This document shows positions 23,440 to 32,952 of a stretch of DNA of 64,000 nucleotides, one piece after another (within the stretch, counting starts at the first letter, position 1; every line of letters starts with the position of its first letter). The position numbers and the translations under genes are program-made. The stretch is from Tricholoma matsutake. Its lineage: Eukaryota > Basidiomycota > Agaricomycetes > Agaricales > Tricholomataceae. A model generated the notes under the pieces. The model did no database searches. It had not been told where the DNA came from and worked only from the letters and a program-made list of their open reading frames with translations. The DNA is taken from contig AP026542.1 of assembly GCA_026075535.2 (NCBI GenBank), positions 8,928,001-8,992,000 on the forward strand, in the 5' to 3' direction.

Positions 23440-25206
23440 GGTTTTGTTTGGTCTGACAGTGCTAATAATTATATTTCTCCTTCGGCCCTTTACACTGAGT
23501 CTGCTCCACCTTTGCCTTCACCACCTCAGCGCCTTCTCGATGATCCAGCAATTCAAACATCGCTTCAGTCGCTTGGCGACTATATCAAAGTTGAGACCCC
23601 TTTCAATGTGGACAAGCTTGAGCTCCTGTTGGTTGGCCATCTGAACAGGCCTTTTGTGCAGTCAGTCATGAAGGGTCTGCAGGAGGGATTCTGGCCTTTT
23701 GATGAAGGGGAGTGGAAAATCAAGCTGGAAGAGGTTGCTCCCAACTATGTTTCTGATCCTGAAGATGCTGAAGCAATCCACGCTTTCCGTGATCGTGAAG
23801 TGGCCGCTGGGCGATGGTCGGATCCTCTGGCTAGTACAGAGCTGCTCCCCGGGATGAAAATTTCTCCCATGTTTGTTGTCTGGCAGAACAACAAACCCCG
23901 AGTCGTCATGGACCACTCTTGCTCGGGAATCAATGAGGGCATTCCTCATGCGGATGCTAAGGTTAAGTATGATGACATGCATACTTTTGGTCAGATGCTT
24001 CATGATGCGCATGCAGCTAATCCTGGTAAACGCTTGGTGACCTTCAAATCTGATGTAGCGACTGCTTTCCTCAATCTTCTGGCACATCCCATCTTCCAAC
24101 TCTATCAAGTGGTCAAGATTGAAGGGAAATTATATATTGTGCGCTGCCTAGTGTTTGGCAATCGTGCTTCCCCTCGTTGTTGGTGTGCCATGTCGGGCCT
24201 GCTGTGCTGGTTGGGTATCCGAAAATTTGGTATTGAGGGGTTACACGTGTACATGGACAACTTCTTCAGATGGGACTATGCTGACAACCTGGTTTGGTAC
24301 CGAGGAAGGTTGAGGCCATGTCGACAGGTGCAGCTTTTGGTGCTATGGGAATCAATCTCTTGCCCTTTCGAGGACTGCAAGCAGGATCATGGAGAGGTTC
24401 TCAAGATAATCGGGCTGTGGGTGGACATTAATGCTGGCAGTATTTCATTGCCTCCGAATGCCATATCCAATATCATTGCAAAAATTGACCAGTTCTTGGC
24501 CACCTCTGATCATTTGCTGACACTCCGATCATGGCAGCATTTAGTGGGTCATCTCAACTGGATGCTGAATGTTCTTCCCTGGGGCTGACCTGCACTGACA
24601 GAACTGTACAGGAAGATCAGTGGAAAGAATTGGGCTCATTGTGGAATTCCCATCAATGCAGCTGTGATTGTTGACCTGTCTTGGCTGAGGAGCATTATTC
24701 CTTCGGCTATAGGGATCTGGTTCACCAATGAGGGTTTGTGGTCTGATAATGATGCTGACATGGTGATGTGGACGGATGTGAGCCTTCGCAATGCCCTGGC
24801 TTTTGTCTACTCCAACAAGGGATTCCTTTACCCCATCAAGGCCCCACCAGAGGGAAGGAAGATTGATATTTTCTTCCTGGAGCTCTTGGCCATTGCTTTG
24901 GCCATTCATCATGCTGGATCGCTTCCTCAACCCCCTCACCGCATCCTGATCTGGACAGACAGCTTAGACTCTGTTGCCGTGCTTAACTCGCTCCACATGG
25001 CTGAGTCGGTGCATAATGCGCCACTTCTTGCCATTGCTGATGTTATTATACGAACGGATATGGATCTACGAGTACGATTCATTGAAGGAAAAAAGAATGT
25101 ACGTGCTGATATGCTGTCTCGTCTGCTGATGGATGAGTACCACATAAAATTTCCTGCTGACCGTGTCCATCGCTTTACTCCTCCATGGGAGCTTCTGCCG
25201 GCGTGA
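23440..25206 (+). pseudogene. Ngaro-like element, reverse transcriptase and RNase H
   Basis: One frame throughout. RT motifs: PMFVVWQNNKPRVVMDHSCS, VTFKSDVATAFLNL, IVRCLVFGNRASPRCWCAMS, then VYMDNFF at the active site (24250-24261), where relatives have two Asp; here the second reads Asn (AAC). The RNase H region follows (VMWTDVSLRNA, LELLAIALAIHHA, WTDSLDSVAVLNSL, RADMLSRL). TGA at 24586-24588 falls where a conserved Arg is expected (WG-R-PALTELY), and TGA at 23437-23439 breaks the link to the upstream frame. The stop at 25204-25206 overlaps the next start as TGATG. Confidence 0.85.
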
Positions 25207-26173
25207 TGGAGAGAGTACTTTTGAGTGCACTGGGGGGGCAGGCATCAGCACCTCGTGTGGCTCGCCCCCTCATGGATCTGGCTGATCTTGATGCTCGGGC
25301 TCTCCATCTACAGGTCAACTCCATTGAATGTTCCACTTCAAAAAACTATGCTACTGGAGCTCGGGATTACATCAATTTTTGTCTACTTCACTCCCTGCCT
25401 CTTGACCCAACACTGACTACTTTGTCTCGGTACATTGCTTACTCCTCCCTGTTCATTGCTTCTGGTCCAAAGTACTTAACAGGTGTACGACATTTTTTGC
25501 GGGACATATATCCTGAATTCGATGCCAATCGTGCCCATGCTCTGGTCAAAACAACCATTCGAGGTGCAAAAAAACTTCGGGCAGATCCTGTGCAGTGAAA
25601 ACTCCCTCTTTGTCTGGCACATTTGCAATCCTTTGTGGATGTTGCCCATTGTACCGCAACTTACGATGACTTCTTGTTTGCCATGCTTCTGTCCTGTGCA
25701 TTCTATGGATGCCATCGGATGGGCGAACTGATTCAGAAAAACGATCAGAGCCTGTTTGACTGGCGGAAGATTATCAAAAGATCATCAGTCATTTTTGGGA
25801 GTGGCTGTGTACAGTATCGTCTGCCCTATCATAAGGGTGATCCTTTCTTCCGTGGAACGGACGTGCTTTTCACAGCTCAAGACATGGCCTATCCTGTTTT
25901 CCTGTTACAAGAGTATCTCTGTTGGCGAGACCGTGTCCATGGAGCCAAGGCCTCACTGTTTCTGAGAGAGAATGGTTCTCACCCATCACACTCTTGGTTC
26001 GACTCAAATTTTTTTAAAATCCTTGATCGTCATTTCGGTGGACATTCAGCTCGCACTGGCTGTGCTACCTTCTTGTCATCTTTGGGAGTGTCGGAGTCAT
26101 CTAAGCAATAGAGTGCTGGTCTTCAGAGGCTTGGAAGATATACATCCGTGAAAACCCCGCTGTTAGGGTCTAA
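25206..26173 (+). pseudogene. Ngaro-like element, tyrosine recombinase
   Basis: Integration enzyme of the element. The N-terminal core-binding part (TSKNYATGARDYINFC) leads to the catalytic Arg in CAFYGCHRMGELI (25716-25718), HxxR in GGHSARTG (26043-26054) and the nucleophile Tyr in WSSEAWKIYIRENP (26141-26143). TGA at 25596-25598 replaces an expected residue in VQ-KLPL, and one frameshift near 26102-26111 separates the last motif. All catalytic residues remain visible. Confidence 0.85.
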
Positions 26174-26286
26174 CAAGAGCTTGCGACTATCTGTCTTCGT
26201 GGTTAACTGCCCACTGGTCATAGCTCCTTGCTCCCCATCTTTTTTTACACCTCCACCACCCCCTCACACAACATTAACAGCATTTC

Positions 26287-26377
26287 TTAGCATGCTCGCA
26301 TCATCGCCTATTCATTTTGGGGTCCGCTTTGGTGGACCTCTGTTCACGCTACACTCATCTTGAGTCACGCAGCGGAG
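26287..26377 (+). repeat. Split direct repeat B1
   Basis: 91 bp beginning TTAGCATGCTCGCATCATCG, directly abutting A2. Matches B2 (27044-27134) with a few transitions. Confidence 0.85.
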
Positions 26378-26934
26378 GTCGTCGTAAGGGCAGGTTCCAA
26401 GGGTAAGGAGCCTTTTCGTAGGCCTCTGCGCCTCACCAAGCTACCTCCTGTCTAGCTCCACTACCCATGCCGAGCTCCACTCAGGCTCCTAATTCTGCTG
26501 TTTGTGGTCAGGCGCTAGGGTCTAGCAGATGTCTGGCTATAAAAGGTTCCAGCACAATTAGGAGACTCCCTGTGTTGCTTCCTTTCAACCCCCATCTCGT
26601 CCACAAGCAACACAGGTAAGCGCTTCATGCTCGTTGTTGGTTCAAGCTCTCACTCTTACAGTTAGTTGTTGAACAAGGCTTCACCTCAAGGCTTCATCTT
26701 ACAGTCTCAACAGCTACCTACATTGTGAGGGTTTTCACTAATCTTTATAAGTTGTACGCTCAGTTAGGGTCTCATTTACAGGATTCAACTGGTATTATCT
26801 CTTAGCAGTCGCTTCCACTACCAGTTGGATCCTTGCAGTGAGTAGTAACGTCAGTTGCCCCTCTCGTCGCTAACTCCTTATTTAGGCGGATCCAGGTGTT
26901 ATTGAACAGTTTTCGGAACACTTGAATTTTTTCG
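26378..26934 (+). repeat. Split direct repeat A2, retains a 58-nt intron
   Basis: 557 bp. TATA box at 26538-26544. Relative to A1 it has an extra 58 nt at 26838-26895, starting GTGAGTAG, containing a CTAAC branch-like motif and ending GGATCCAG. Removing it gives 499 bp, exactly the length of A1. Confidence 0.9.
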
Positions 26935-27043
26935 TGCCCCACCCACCACTTCCCTCTCTTTTTGTTTTGGAACTAAGTAGTATCACAATTCTGGTAGTCA
27001 AATGGTCTTTGCGTAGATACTTGTATGTAGTTTAAGTCTTGTG

Positions 27044-27134
27044 TTAGCATGCTCACATCATCGCCTATTCATTTTGGGGTCTGCTTTGGCAGACCTCTGT
27101 TCATGCTACACTCGTCTTGAGTCACGCAGCAGAG
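27044..27134 (+). repeat. Split direct repeat B2 (3' terminal)
   Basis: 91-bp partner of B1 and the right end of the Ngaro-like element; separated from A2 by about 110 bp of unique sequence. Confidence 0.85.
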
Positions 27135-27453
27135 GCATCAGGTCAAAGTAAAGTTCTGATTGGTTTGGTCAGGTCAAAGTCAAGTGTTAGTATGGTGAAA
27201 GTCATGCAATAGTTTGGTTATTGTCGTATTGAGTAATCCTTATTAGTCCTGCATTGGTCAGGCAGAATTCATGTAAATGTCATTGAGTATTCATATTGGT
27301 GTTGTGAAAATGTGGTAGCACAGGAGAAAGTAATAAATTAACATAAGTCAGGGCAACAAGTAGAATGACATATTAGGGTACAGCAACATGTTGGGGGGTC
27401 ACTCGGCGGCATGGTTGGGTGTCGATGCCATTGTTGGCTGATGGGCTCACGAT

Positions 27454-27693
27454 CCACCCTGCAAGCAGTGGCTCGCAGGTGTGGTGGTCATCCCCTCCCT
27501 CTCGTTCCCTCGCTGTGTCACCACCCCCCAATGCCCATCGTCTGCACCCATGAACCACCATACGAGTAGCTGCTCGTAGGCGTGGTGGCGAGCACCGTGT
27601 CATTTGGCAGTGCTGTGGGCCCCTTGTCCTCGTCGTATGAGGTTGCTAACACCCACGAACTACCCCATGAGCAGTGGCTCACAGGCATGGGGG
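27454..27693. repeat. Three quasi-palindromes about 105 bp apart
   Basis: Related 32-34 bp units at 27454-27487, 27555-27588 and 27662-27693. Each is near self-complementary around a GCAGTGGCTC or GTAGCTGCTC core and ends in GTGGTGG or similar. Confidence 0.55.
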
Positions 27694-27968
27694 TGGGTGC
27701 TGGGTTGTCCCATCGTTGTCATGGGGCTAGGGTGCTCATTTCTATCATTGTTGTCTGCTTTGGGGGGTCTGTGTGGGTTAGTGTGATGTAGCGCATTTAC
27801 AGGGGTAGTAGGGTACTCACCTGGCAGGTATTCCTCTCCACAGGTCTCCCGGCACCCCTCTTCCACCTCTTATCCTCCTTTTCCACCTCCTGTCAATAAC
27901 CAAAAGCCTCACATCCCATTTTAACAGGGAGGAAGGGGTTTGTGCGGTCATAGTTAGGGTCGACAACT

Positions 27969-28221
27969 ATCGTTACCAGTAGTTTAGAACCTAAAAAGAA
28001 AAGAGATCAGTTAGTTGATCAGAACAAGAAAGAAGAAAAAACTTACCACAGGCATAAATGACGATTACGTTGGTTGTTTGGGCCATGTCGTGTCCATCGT
28101 TACCAGTAGTTGAGAACCTGGAAAAAAAAAAAAAAGAGATTAGTAAGTTGATCAGGAGAAGAATAAAAGAAAAAAACTTACTGCGGGCCCAAACGACGAT
28201 TGCATTGGGCCACGTCATGTA
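27969..28221 (+). repeat. Diverged tandem duplication, about 127-bp unit
   Basis: Both units start ATCGTTACCAGTAGTT, pass through an A-rich stretch and GTTGATCAG, and end near a TTGGGCCA motif (unit 1 27969-28095, unit 2 from 28096). Confidence 0.8.
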
Positions 28222-29225
28222 GGGAATACTCTTCACATCCCATTTGGTCTAGTGGTGAGTTATAAAATAGAGAAGAAGGCAAATTTACATACTCCCGGTA
28301 GTTGGGTGTGCCGCTGGTGGTAAGAGGAAAGTGGTTGAAGTCGAACAACTTAACCAACTTATGACATTGGTGGCGGAGTTTGAATGACCTTGAGTCGCGA
28401 ATGCGAAGATAAACCACATGCAAATTCCACACCACACGGCCCTGGCCTGAGGCTGTGTGGCTTTGAATTTCAAACATTCATCAAGCATGAGCAGTCAAGT
28501 ATAGTCTACTCGAGTCAGGCTACTTGACAAATAAAATGTTGTCCAGACTTCACACGACCATCACGTTACCAAACCTGACGTATCTTTTTTACTGAGCATC
28601 AAGATTGTGGCTATGCTGACCCGACCAGGGTTACTTGTGTAAGTTGTACAGTCAGAAGGTCAACAAATTTGAAATAGGAACAAGATTTGGATTCACCTGA
28701 TAATCACCTCTTATTAGAGGTGGTATAGGATAGGAGGTCCCCTCTAACAAGAGTATCTCTAAGACATTAGTGCCATCACCTACTGTCCCAAACACTTGTT
28801 CACATCAAAGCCATCAACCTCTCCCATCACTGTCAGCTTATGTCCACCCACGTCGGCTAATGTTGTGCTCACTGCCTCTGACTGTGAGCTCATTATTTCC
28901 TTCACTCTGCCCTGTTTCCCTTGGTTTCTTTTGCTTACATTAGTAGCAGTCAAAGTAGGGCGATTATCCATGGATTATGTCCATGATTTTTGGGACACAG
29001 ATAATTGCGATTATTGTAATAATCACAGAATCATCAAATCACCTCCAGAGGTGATTTGACAATTATTTGCACGATTATCAGTTGTCAAAGATGAGTAAGA
29101 CGGGAGAGTCTATAGGCGTTGGCATTCGAGCAAGAGCGAGAGAGTTTGAGTAGAAAGGGAGGTGAGCTTTGGAAGGGACATCGTGCAGCCTTGCTTACAT
29201 TTTGCTTACATCATGCAGAAGATCA

Positions 29226-29615
29226 TGTTAGGAAACCACCCCATTACCTAATAAAATTTCATTTTTATTTTATTATGTTGAATTATGCTACATTATGCCA
29301 AATGACACTACATTTTGATAACATGAGAATTTTATTTTGCACGCATCAATATGTACGTGCATGTACGAGTGCGTCAGTAACAACATTGTACAATATATGT
29401 AACATAGTATATAAACCCTAAATATATGCCTAGGGGACCCCAGTTGTGTTCTCTTAGGTATTCCACCTATGCTTTCAGTGTGAAAGGCCTTTCTCAACCA
29501 ACTCATCTATTAATAACCCCTTGCATCAAAACCATCAATCCCCCATCACAAGTGTGGATCCTGCCCCCTTCTTGTAGAGAGACTTAGCTAGCAGATAGTG
29601 GGTGTCACCCTAACA
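29226..29615 (+). repeat. 5' LTR of element A
   Basis: 390 bp. A TATATAAA box lies near 29408. Compared with the 3' LTR it has TG where the 3' copy has CG at several sites (for example near 29279-29298) and lacks an 11-bp stretch. Confidence 0.95.
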
Positions 29616-30101
29616 GAAGAACACAACTACCCATATCAGTGTGCCTTCTCTTACTTGCGCATACGTCATTGTTTCACCACGCCACATCCAATTACTCATC
29701 ATTTCAGCACAAGCCAGAAGTACTTGTATATACGTAATCTACCTTTTCTTTTGTAAGCCGACGCCAGGCCTCGCCTTACATTGGGACTGCCAGTGATCGA
29801 GAGGCAGCACTCATCATTAGGACAGCTGCAACCAGACAACCGATTGGATCTGGTTTAGTTATGATTTACATCACTCTATTTGGATGACTATTTTAGTTAC
29901 AAGCTGAATTCAGTGTTATCTCCAAGATCAGGCACTGTTGGAAGGGTTATTGATCCAAAGTGTCAAATTAGGCGCCCGATGAACGATGAACGATTGACGA
30001 ATCATTGACAAATGATCATGTGACCCATAAATGTTTGGAGAGATCTCGAAGCACAAATCTTGAATTTGTCAAAGAAGTGATTCATCACAGATTTTACAAT
30101 T

Positions 30102-31070
30102 ATGTCCGAACCTTCAACTTCTAATCCTGGCCCTAATCCTGTTCCCACACCAGCACTAGAGGTGAAAATTGATGCGCTTACAGTGCAAATGTCCCAATTA
30201 GTGTCAGTGTTGGCAGCATCACAGCCCAGACAAGCGGAAGTACAGCCAGAGATGACAGGAGAAAGAGATGATGAGATGGAGGAGATGGTGGAGTGGATGT
30301 CGCAGGAGGATGAGACGGCAGAGAAATCCGGAAATGGAAAAGCATGCTTACCTAAGTACGCACCCCTGCAAATCTTTGACAGTACCATGGAGAATACAAA
30401 ATCCTTCATCAGCTCTATAGTATTGTACATCCATGGGAGGAAGCCAGAGTTTCATACAGCCGAGTCTAGGATTATGTTTGCTCTCTCATACATTCAGGGG
30501 GGGAAAGCACAGTTCTGGAGAAATGAGGCTATTAATCAAATTGCTGCGGGAAATAAACCATTTGCAACCTTCAAGGAATTTCTGGAGAGAGTGGAGGCAC
30601 AGTTTGGAGACCCTAATCCAAAGGCGACAGCCAATGCTAAATTAAAGACCATGCGCCAAGGTTCTCTAATGGTGGATGAATTTATTTTGCAGTTCAAAGC
30701 AGAAGCTTTGCAAATGGATATGGGAGAAGCTGTGTTGGTAGAGTTTTTGAAAGCAGGATTAAATCCCTCTTTATTCAAGTCTATCTACCGACTACCTTCT
30801 ATGCCAGAGAAGTTGGACGAGTGGTATAATTGGGTAATGCGCCCATGGCAGTGACACCTATAGTTATGGAGTCAGCAGCACCAGCAGAGGCAATGGAGGT
30901 TGATCAAGCAGGGAGACAAGCCCCACTTAAATGTTTTAACTGTGGGCAGTTAGGACACATTTCTAGGAATTGTAGGCAGAAAAGAAAGATTAGGGAAGCT
31001 ACAATCGAGGAAGTGAAGCCAGAGGAAGGCAAGCAGAAGAATTTTGTGGAAGAGTCCCAGTGAAGGTTTC
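30102..31070 (+). pseudogene. Element A Gag
   Basis: Structural protein that packages the element RNA. An open frame from 30102 (MSEPSTSNPGPNP) runs to 30854 and includes the capsid-like block SYIQGGKAQFWRNEA and EFLERVEAQFGDPNPKATA. A frame change near 30840 leads to the zinc knuckle CFNCGQLGHISRNC (about 30934-30975). The break after EEWYNW-like residues suggests a deletion. The 3' part was cut at 31070 by element B. Confidence 0.85.
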
Positions 31071-31725
31071 TGTTACAATCTTCCTTGTAACTCATGGAAC
31101 CTGATGCACCCGACGATCCCCTCCAGACAGGAGGCACCCCTTGACTCATGCCTGTGGCATGTCCTTGACACCAGACACATGCATGATGCATGCCAACTGC
31201 ATGCATTCAATCCCCTTCCCGTGGAAGGCACCCTTGATGCATGGTGACTCCATGCACCCAAACCCATTCCCACACATGCTGTGATATGACAGCCCCTTGA
31301 CATGAGGTCCATGACATCGGACTCTCACAATCGACATGCTGCGCCGCAGCACTCCCTGACATTGGATGCCTCATGCAAGGCATGAGGCTTATTGTTTCTA
31401 TTCATACCTAATATGCATCTACCTTTCCGATTGGACAATAAGGACCTTCCTACTAGTATAAGTATTGCGACTTGTAGTAGGGATGTCCTTAGTTTAGATC
31501 TAGGCATTCTACAGCCTTAACTTGCAACTCATGAACTTACTCGAAACCACTAAGGAAGCCCCTTAGTGCGTGAGCCTGAATGACTCTATGCAGAAGCCCT
31601 GCTAGAGTGCACTACCTATCTTACGTCGGACGCTCCGAGTAAGACCAGTGCTGAATGACTTGTCGAGGAAGCACCTCATTGAACAACATCGACTAGATCG
31701 AGTGGTTGAGGCTTCGCCCTTAACA
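31071..31725 (+). repeat. 5' LTR of element B
   Basis: 655 bp. Contains dense GCATG/CATGC motifs at 31145-31210 and a perfect 9-bp inverted repeat GCCTCATGC-AAG-GCATGAGGC. The 3' LTR lacks about 45 bp here. Confidence 0.95.
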
Positions 31726-31910
31726 TAAGATCTAAACTATCTGCTAGCCCACCTACCTAGGTGTAGGCAATATGTCTCGATACACACCACAGCGACCTGG
31801 GTCTAGACAAACCCCAGACTGACCACCAAGAGAAGCAGAACCACAGCTAGGTTCATCTTGGTACTGATACAATGGAAGACTAGTCCGTTACTCGACCCCA
31901 GCACAGTGTT

Positions 31911-32938
31911 GGTTCTATGGATCAACCAACAGACAAAGAGGAGATTTCCTCACCGATGAAGACTTTGAACAACCACACACACCCCCACCCGAAACATCCA
32001 CCCGCTTCCTAACAGACAAAACCAATGACCTCTTTAGCGAGATGTCCGAACCCACCACAACCACACCGATGATGTCCATAAAGGACATACAAATCCGATC
32101 ACCCACAGACTTCTCAGGAGAGTGGACCAAGACTGCCAAGTTCCTGCAGGAGATAGACCTGTACCTGCGAATCAACGACCAGGTCTATGACACGAATGAC
32201 AAAAAGATCATCTTCACACTGTCCTTCATGAATGGAGGGACAGCAGCTGCCTGGGTGCAGGCATTTGTCAACCAACACCAATCCAAGGGACTTGGAGAAT
32301 ACACAGACTTCAGACAGAAGGTCCTAGAGGCCTTCTCACTGATCGACAACGCCGGAACAGCAAAGACAGAGATTAAGAATCTCAAACAAGGTTCAGGGAA
32401 CCTCGAAGAATAGGCGAACTTCCGCATCCTGAAAGACAGAACGGGAATCACTGAAGATGCAGCCATGATTGAGTACTTCATGGATGGACTGCACCCCAAA
32501 TTACTGAAGAGGGTACACACAATGGAGACAGTACCCAACAGTCTCAAAGGCTGGATAAAGGCAGCCTTGAAGTACGAAGGCCAATGGAAACAGGCCATGG
32601 CAATCCTGGGAAAAACCAGGCAGAATCAGAGAATGAAAGAGACGACAAAGAAAGGACAGCCCTGTCTTGATATCAACTGACTAATGAACCAAGAATGCAT
32701 GGAACACCTCCAAAAGGGATTGTGTTTCATTTGTCACCAGCCCGGACACTGATCGTCTGACCACAGGGATGGAAAAACCCCTACCCAGACAGGGTCAGTG
32801 CCTCCTCCCTACCGAAACCGCTTCACCCAGAAAAAGACTGGGGAGGACACCTACCAGAGAGTCTGCATAATGCTGGATGAACTCGATGAAGAAGAAAAAG
32901 AACGAGCCGTTAACCTCTTGGAGGAATCAGGTTTTTAG
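31911..32938 (+). pseudogene. Element B Gag
   Basis: Reads SPTDFSGEWTKTAKFLQEI, then AFVNQHQSKGLGEYTDFRQK and YFMDGLHPKLLKRV, the retrotransposon gag pattern. TAG near 32411 and TGA codons near 32678 and 32750 interrupt it. The knuckle-like CFICHQPGH lacks a normal final Cys (an SSDH sequence follows). Confidence 0.8.
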
Positions 32939-32952
32939 AACAGCAGCCTGAT

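Larger units (their letters stand above)
21542..27134 (+). mobile_element. Ngaro-like tyrosine-recombinase retrotransposon
   Basis: About 5.6 kb, gag-like to RT to RNase H to tyrosine recombinase, with split direct repeats instead of LTRs: A1 21542-22040, coding part, B1 26287-26377, A2 26378-26934, B2 27044-27134. B1 and B2 are both 91 bp; A2 equals A1 plus a 58-nt intron-like insert. This A-ORF-B-A-B layout plus a tyrosine recombinase is the definition of Ngaro/PAT-type elements. No target duplication is expected and none is seen. Coding frames are broken by TGA stops and one frameshift near the end, so the copy is probably dead. Confidence 0.88.
27135..28945. other. Intergenic, repeat-rich
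   Basis: No credible gene. Holds three related quasi-palindromes (27454-27693) and a diverged 127-bp tandem duplication (27969-28221), both listed separately. Confidence 0.5.
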
